From assembly GCA_030789695.1 (NCBI GenBank), contig JAULAV010003394.1, positions 1-64,000 on the forward strand: DNA of 64,000 bases, written 5' to 3'. The notes below the pieces were generated by a model. That model was not told the origin of the DNA and ran no database searches. It saw only the letters and a program-made list of their open reading frames with translations. Shown one piece after another: positions 58,871-64,000 of this stretch (the first letter of the stretch is position 1; the number at the start of each line of letters is the position of its first letter). The stretch comes from Scilla litardierei (Eukaryota; Streptophyta; Magnoliopsida; Asparagales; Asparagaceae). Both the position numbers and the translations under genes were made by a program.

Positions 58871-61628
58871 TTAAAGCTCGATGTTTGGCGCATGTGGGAT
58901 GCGTGCGTCAAACTTACCGGGAAGGCCTCTTAGGTTCAGTTGTTGACGTTCTCTGGCGTTCCTTGTCTCCTCTTCATCATGGGTAGTAGTGGGGGGTGAG
59001 TCCCCTAAGCTTGAGCTTTTGACATCCTTCTTCTTGGCCAGCGGCGAAGGTTTGTTGGCCGGTGGAGCTTTCTTCACGTGCTTCGCTGCATAGAGCTTGC
59101 ATAGCTCTCTAATCTTGACGACATCAGCGTCGTCCTTCTCTTCATCCGTAAGAGGGTCCGGCGGGTCTCCCATCATTTTGCCTTCTTTGGTAAGTTGGCC
59201 CTCTTCGAGGCTGTCATCGTGCTTGGCTCCGATGGTAAATGGCATGGCATCGTCAATCACCTCGTCGAGGAGGTCCACGTAGTCCACGTCCTCTGGCCTG
59301 TGCATATGCTTCATTGCCTTCGGAATGTGGAGCTCAACTTCAATATTACCGACGTTCAAGGATAAGGTTCCTTCTCTCAATCTACAATCACTCCGGCGAT
59401 GGCCAAGAAAGGGCGTCCAAGAATCAGCGACGTATCACCTTCCTCCTTAATATCCATCACCACGAAGTTGCATGGCAAGCAGAGTCCACCCGGTACTTGT
59501 AGTGGTATGTTTTCGGCAATCCCCACCAGCCTAGTGATTCGTCCATCGGCGAGTTGTATCTTCATATCCGTGGCCTTGAGGTTGGTTCCAGTATTCAATT
59601 TCTTAAACATCGTGAGGGGCATGAGGCTCACCCCAAATCTACCAAATCTACTAAAGCTTTCTGAAGAGAGACTCCTCCAAGCGTGCAAGGAATTTGGAAA
59701 CTACCGGGATCTTTGAACTTGGTCGGCACTTTCTCCTTTCTAGTAAACCACGTACTTTGCTTGACGAGCATGATCCTTTTTTTTTGCTTCTTTCCCACGA
59801 TCAAATCCTTTAGAAACTTTGCATAGGACAGGATTTCGATGATTGCATCCAAGAATGGGATGTTCAAGCTCACACCTTGCAAATACTCCAGAAATTTGAC
59901 GAGCCTTTTATCAATCCTTGCCTTTGCCAACTGTTGTGGGAATGGTACCGGTGGAATATAAGTTCGATCCTCTTGTGGCTTCTCTACTTCAGATTTTTTA
60001 CGATCGCTCGGTGCCTTTGGGTCCTCCTCTGCATTGCCCAGTTCCTCATCAACCGAAATTTCTTCCCTCGGCTCCTTAGATTGAATCATGGCTGGAGTAG
60101 TGTCCTTCCCGCCTCTTGTAGTCACTGCCACAACCGCATTGATGTGCCCGGTGTTGCTTCGAGAGTTTTGTTCCGGTTGAGCCGGCAATTGTTGATTGGT
60201 CTTATTGAGCAATGTGAGTTGCTCCGATAACTGTGCCACGACAGTGTTGAGGGAATCTTGTTGGGCCGTCAATTTTGCATTAAACTTATTTTGTTCGGTG
60301 ATGAACTCTTCAACCCTTGCTTCGTGTTCCGACCTTGGTGGCGGTTGCGGTGGATTGGGTGCCCTCCATCCTTGATTGTATCCCGGGAGTCTATAGGGCC
60401 CCGCTTGTTTCCTCGGTGGGTAGTTTTGTTGTTGGGGTGCCCTTTGTGGATACTATGGTTGTTGTGGAGGTCGGGCTTGTGATTGTTGTGGCGGTGGATT
60501 CAAGGCTCCATCATTGTTGGCGTATGAAAATCATGGGTGACCCCTTGTAGCTGGGTTCACCCAATAATCGGTACTACCCGCAATATATTGAGCTTGCTCC
60601 ATAGCTCCGTCTCCTTGCTCCCCTCCAATAAACATAACATGAGCTTGATCTTGCCAGTCGCTCATGCTTCCTCCCGGTGTAGAAACGGTGGGAGCTCCAT
60701 GTGGTTCACTAACCAACTTTTCCAATCTCTCTACGACTTTGTGAAGAGAATCAAATTTTGTAGAGAGCTCTGCCACTGCCTTTGCTTCATAGATACTTGA
60801 TGGCTTCAAGGATGACGAAGAATGTCCCCTTTTGTCGGCCCACTGCTGATTATTCGAGGCCATCTCCTCCAGTAAGGCCGTAGCGTCATCCGGTGTCTTT
60901 AACAAGATAGCTCCATTGACGGTTTCATCAATTATTTGCTTTGTGCTCGGTTGCAATCCGTTATAGAAGCTATGCACAAGCTCCCATGGCTCAATGCTAT
61001 GGTGGGGGCATTGGTGTTGGAGATCCTTGAAACGCTCTCATGCCTCATATAAAGTTTCTTGAGGGCCTTACTTGAAGAACATCAGTGCGCTTCATATCTT
61101 AATAGTCTTGGATGGCAGATAGAACTTGTTGACAAATACGCTTGCCAGCTCATCCCAAGTGGTGAAAATCCCCTCGGCTTGCATCCTCAACCAATACAAT
61201 ACCTTATCTTGAAGAATAAATGGGAAGAGGCGCAGTCGAATAGCGTCAACCGGCACGCCATGCATCTGGAAAGTGGCGCATTTAGCCAAGAACGATTACA
61301 GATGGTAGTGCGGGTTGTCTTGTGAGTTCCCATGGAATGGGTCTTGTTGCATCAACACTACAAGTCCTGTCCTTAGCTCAAAGTTCTTGTCAGCCGCCAA
61401 CTCCGGTATGACTATAGAAGAGGTGGTAGACGTGGTCTTGGGCTGTAGCCTATCTCGGATGGAGACAAGCCTAACCATACACTGTGCTAGCTCCTCTAGT
61501 GTTTCCGACGTGGCCATTTGATTTTTCTCTATAGAAAATCTCCTCTCAGCTCTAAGCCTCCTTGCCGTATGCTCGATCTCAGGGTCGAATAATATGTCTT
61601 CTTGGGGCACCTTCGATCTCGTGTACAT
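58871..61628 (-). pseudogene. AB gag-protease, broken
   Basis: Starts MYTRSKVPQEDILFDPE (61628). Gag core: NFELRTGLVVLMQQDPF, CATFQMHGVP, IRLRLFPFILQDKVLYWL, QHQCPHHSIEPWELVHSFYNGL. Protease: FGVSLMPLTMFKKL, DTSLILGRPFLAI. It ends GKFDARIPHAPNIEL at 58871, the position conserved in AA, so the gag-protease frame appears to end here by design, without RT. Breaks: stop codons near 61293, 61090, 61049, 61029 and 60530 and frameshifts near 59630 and 59380. Confidence 0.9.
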
Positions 61629-61740
61629 GCACAGAAAAAGAGAGTCTAGATAGAATTGTTAGCACAATAGAGGAATAAAAGAGCGAAGATAATAAAATGA
61701 AAAGAAATAGCTAAGTAAAGAAAATAAAATACCGTCGCCT

Positions 61741-61757
61741 CCCCAGCAACGGCGCCA
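61741..61757 (-). other. Primer binding site of AB
   Basis: The minus strand reads TGGCGCCGTTGCTGGGG, one base different from AA in the shared part, six bases inside the LTR end (GGCAATCA). Confidence 0.9.
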
Positions 61758-61763
61758 AAAACT

Positions 61764-63514
61764 TGATTGCCCCCGGATATACAACCGAAAAACAAATTGT
61801 AGTCTTACCGCAAGCGCACGGTGTAGTGATGAGCTGGTATCGAACACAGGGAGGACAAATGCCGGTATTCTGTTTTAATCACCTAGCTATTGGTGGTAGA
61901 ATGGAATGATTTCGAGAATATTGTCACGGTCGTTCAATTAACAATTTGAATGCTAGATAATAAAAGCGTCTAGGACCAGGGAATCCCCACTACGGATCGT
62001 CATTCATCTCTATGAATCGTGAATCTCAATGTTGCAAGGCTTGAATTGAGGTGAACTAGTCGTAACTGAATAGAGAACCAAGCTCACGCTCTCGCGCTAT
62101 TACCGGTCTATAGCGACCTAGATTAGGGCCCACTCTCGTGCAACCCCTAACTTAAGCCGCTAGCATGAAGATCGACATCATCGTCCAATCGCACCTCGAG
62201 CGCACTCTCGTGCAAACTCGAGTCACGATCTAGGTTATGATAGTTCGTATTCGTCCAATATCTAGCAAACGAATATGAGTATAGATTTATAATAAAAATC
62301 CTAGCTTTGGTCCAATCTCTTGCAAACCAAGTCTAGAGAATCTCGATTATAAACCTAAATCGAATATCTAGGCCTTTCGATTGAAATCCAATCTCTTGCA
62401 AACCCCAATCAATGGAAATTCCTAGCTACTCGTAGTAAATCAATCATAACCCAACCGTCTATCAATCCTAGCAACATATTAATTCATTTATCACAATTCT
62501 AAAATCAGATCCATAGGGTTCATCCTCATGCACTAGAACGGCGGAACTACTCGCAATTAATCATGACAATCACAGAATAACGAATACAAACATATAGTAA
62601 TTCATGATTGAGAGAAAACAATTAACAAAAACACGAAATTTTGATAGAAAGAACAAACCAAATCTTCAATCTTCAATCTCCAGCTGAGAATTACAATTAG
62701 AATAATGCTCAAAAACTAATTTTGAGTCTCCCCTAAAACTAGGAAGAAAACTAGCTTAAATACAAGCCAAAGTCGGCTAGAAAATCCTGACAGATTGCCC
62801 CTTGCGCAGCCCAAAACCCTAATTCACGATACAGGCAGACTGCGTCACTCGTCCGAGTAGAACATGTCACTCGGCCGAGTGACGGACCCAAAGAAAAACA
62901 GAGATATTGGGGGTTTTGGGGGTCTGTCGCTCTGTTCCACTCGGCCGAGTGGAGTTCTTTACTCGGTCGAGTGGGCTTTCTCACTCGGCCGAGTGAGTCT
63001 TCTGCTGATCTTCTCCAAACTTTAGAGAGTCGACTGAGAACTCAGGAGGAAAACCCTGTCGTACTCGAGCGAGTGGACTTCTTCACTCGGTCGAGTAAGT
63101 TCTTTCACTCGCCCGAGTGGACTTTGACTCCAAGTGCTCTTGTATCCGTTGTACTCGGCCGAGTACATTCTGTCACTCGACCGAGTGAGCTGTCTACTTG
63201 GCCAAGTGGGCTGTTTCTGGAGTCCTATTTTCTCCGCCTCGCCTCCTCGTCGATTCTATCGAACTTCTTCTTCTTTTGCTCATCATCTAGCGCTGCTAGC
63301 TCCTCGATAGGGTCACAGGCGGTGCTCCAGCGTGCGTGAAAGTCCCTTGATCTTATTTATGCTCTAGATTGCTCCATATTTCCTGAAATCCGACAAAAAA
63401 AAAGAAATAGTGAAAAGCAACGTGATATCATCGAATAATCGTGAATAATGCAATATGGGCGATCGAAATGACATGTAAACATGCAGAAAAAAGGTGTAAA
63501 ATAAGGAGCGATCA
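61764..63514 (-). repeat. 5' LTR of AB (1,751 bp)
   Basis: Plus-strand ends TGATTGCCCCC and GGAGCGATCA. Diverged homologue of the AA LTRs over its whole length (for example the block TAAAAGCGTCTAGG followed by AATCCCCACTACGGA). CACTCGGCCGAGTG array at 62845-63220; TATA-like TTGTATTTAAGC (minus, 62752-62765). Confidence 0.9.
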
Positions 63515-64000
63515 GAAGTGGAGGGATCAGCTGCCTATATAAATGTGGGCCTACCCCCTCCCTTCTTGAAACTTGGCCTAAGCTCCAGATTTGAGTAGCT
63601 TCATTAAATGTAAGCAAGCTCGGATCTAAGCTTAAATTTAATACTCCCACTTCTTCCTAAATTCTTCCTTGCTCCTGATCGGGCTCTAGCAAAGCTATGA
63701 AGGAGTTCAGATCGGATCCGAAGTCTTGACGGAGGATCCACTCAAGGTGAAACTTTCTTCAGTGCATGGTTGGCTCGGTGACAATGGTGTTGCTAGCCTC
63801 GGGACGTGGTGCGGTTCGGGAAGCGGTTTGGCTCGAGACGAGGTGTGGCTCGGGATGCAGTGCGGCTTGGGAGAAGCGACGCGGGGCAATACTGCGGAGT
63901 CAAAGAAATGTTGCTGAAAATGACGCTTCCTATTCTGCGGAAACGAAGTGAAAGGTATATAGTTTATTAAAATGCATTCATAAATGCAAATAGGTTGATA
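63515..64000. other. Unassigned flank right of AB
   Basis: No domain or LTR boundary recognised. A TATA-like CTATATAAATG lies at 63535-63545, followed by GC-skewed sequence (63760-63890) with short open frames on both strands. Probably the start of another repeat. Confidence 0.3.

Larger units (their letters stand above)
56033..63514 (-). mobile_element. Athila-like gypsy element AB, 5' part
   Basis: 5' LTR, primer site, gag-protease, internal promoter array and ORF-1, cut at 56032 by copia ED. The 3' LTR is not in the window. Same gene order as AA, again without RT or integrase. Confidence 0.88.

Noticed and set aside
1..64000. Host protein-coding genes, tRNA or rRNA genes
   Set aside because: None seen: every recognisable protein motif belongs to copia or gypsy elements or their accessory ORFs.

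Overview
The window looks like heterochromatic DNA of a flowering plant, made almost entirely of nested, decayed LTR retrotransposons. Evidence: Ty1/copia gag, protease, integrase, RT and RNase H motifs; Athila-type Ty3/gypsy gag, protease and ATHILA ORF-1-like proteins; primer sites matching plant initiator tRNA-Met (TGGTATCAGAGC) and the Athila-type primer site (TGGCGCCGTTGC); and TG...CA LTRs with 5-bp target duplications. I see no host gene, tRNA, rRNA or CRISPR array. The exact species cannot be told from the sequence.

Layout, left to right. 1-5709: an old minus-strand copia remnant (E0) with a partial LTR, two GC-rich palindromic arrays and much unrecognisable sequence. 5710-11380: plus-strand copia E1 with a nearly intact gag-pol (one stop codon) and a 3' LTR; no 5' LTR was found. 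11381-21287: minus-strand copia E2, broken by the tail and LTR of another copia (EC, 13511-about 16140) and by an E1-type solo LTR (19432-20036). 21288-50797: minus-strand copia EB with an extra ORF3. Its 3' LTR holds a 3.06-kb solo LTR (21457-24516). Its 5' LTR holds a complete 14.4-kb Athila-like element (AA, 35836-50217), whose gag in turn holds a 2.82-kb solo LTR (44685-47506). 50798-51046: a gypsy gag scrap. 51047-56032: copia ED, 5' half only, inserted in a second Athila-like element (AB, 56033-63514). 63515-64000: unassigned flank.

The most interesting signal is regulatory. Nearly every LTR family here carries its own short palindrome (CAGTCGACTG, CACTCGGCCGAGTG, ACTAGTCGGTC/GACCGACTAGT, TTAGTCGACTAA, CACTCGATAAGTG, TCTCGGTCAGACCGAGA) repeated as an array directly upstream of a TATA box. 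In EB and in both Athila-like elements the family motif appears a second time inside the element, with its own TATA box, just ahead of the extra ORF, which suggests a dedicated internal promoter. Three copia copies also share a 57-60 nt intron-like gag/pol junction. Both Athila-like copies go straight from gag-protease to the extra ORF with no RT or integrase, so they look like one non-autonomous family.

Working together: gag and protease of the Athila-like family would build particles but would need RT/integrase from elsewhere. The copia elements carry full pol order (protease, integrase, RT, RNase H) but all copies are broken. Most of the content is therefore fossil, with LTR promoters and palindromes as the best-preserved parts.
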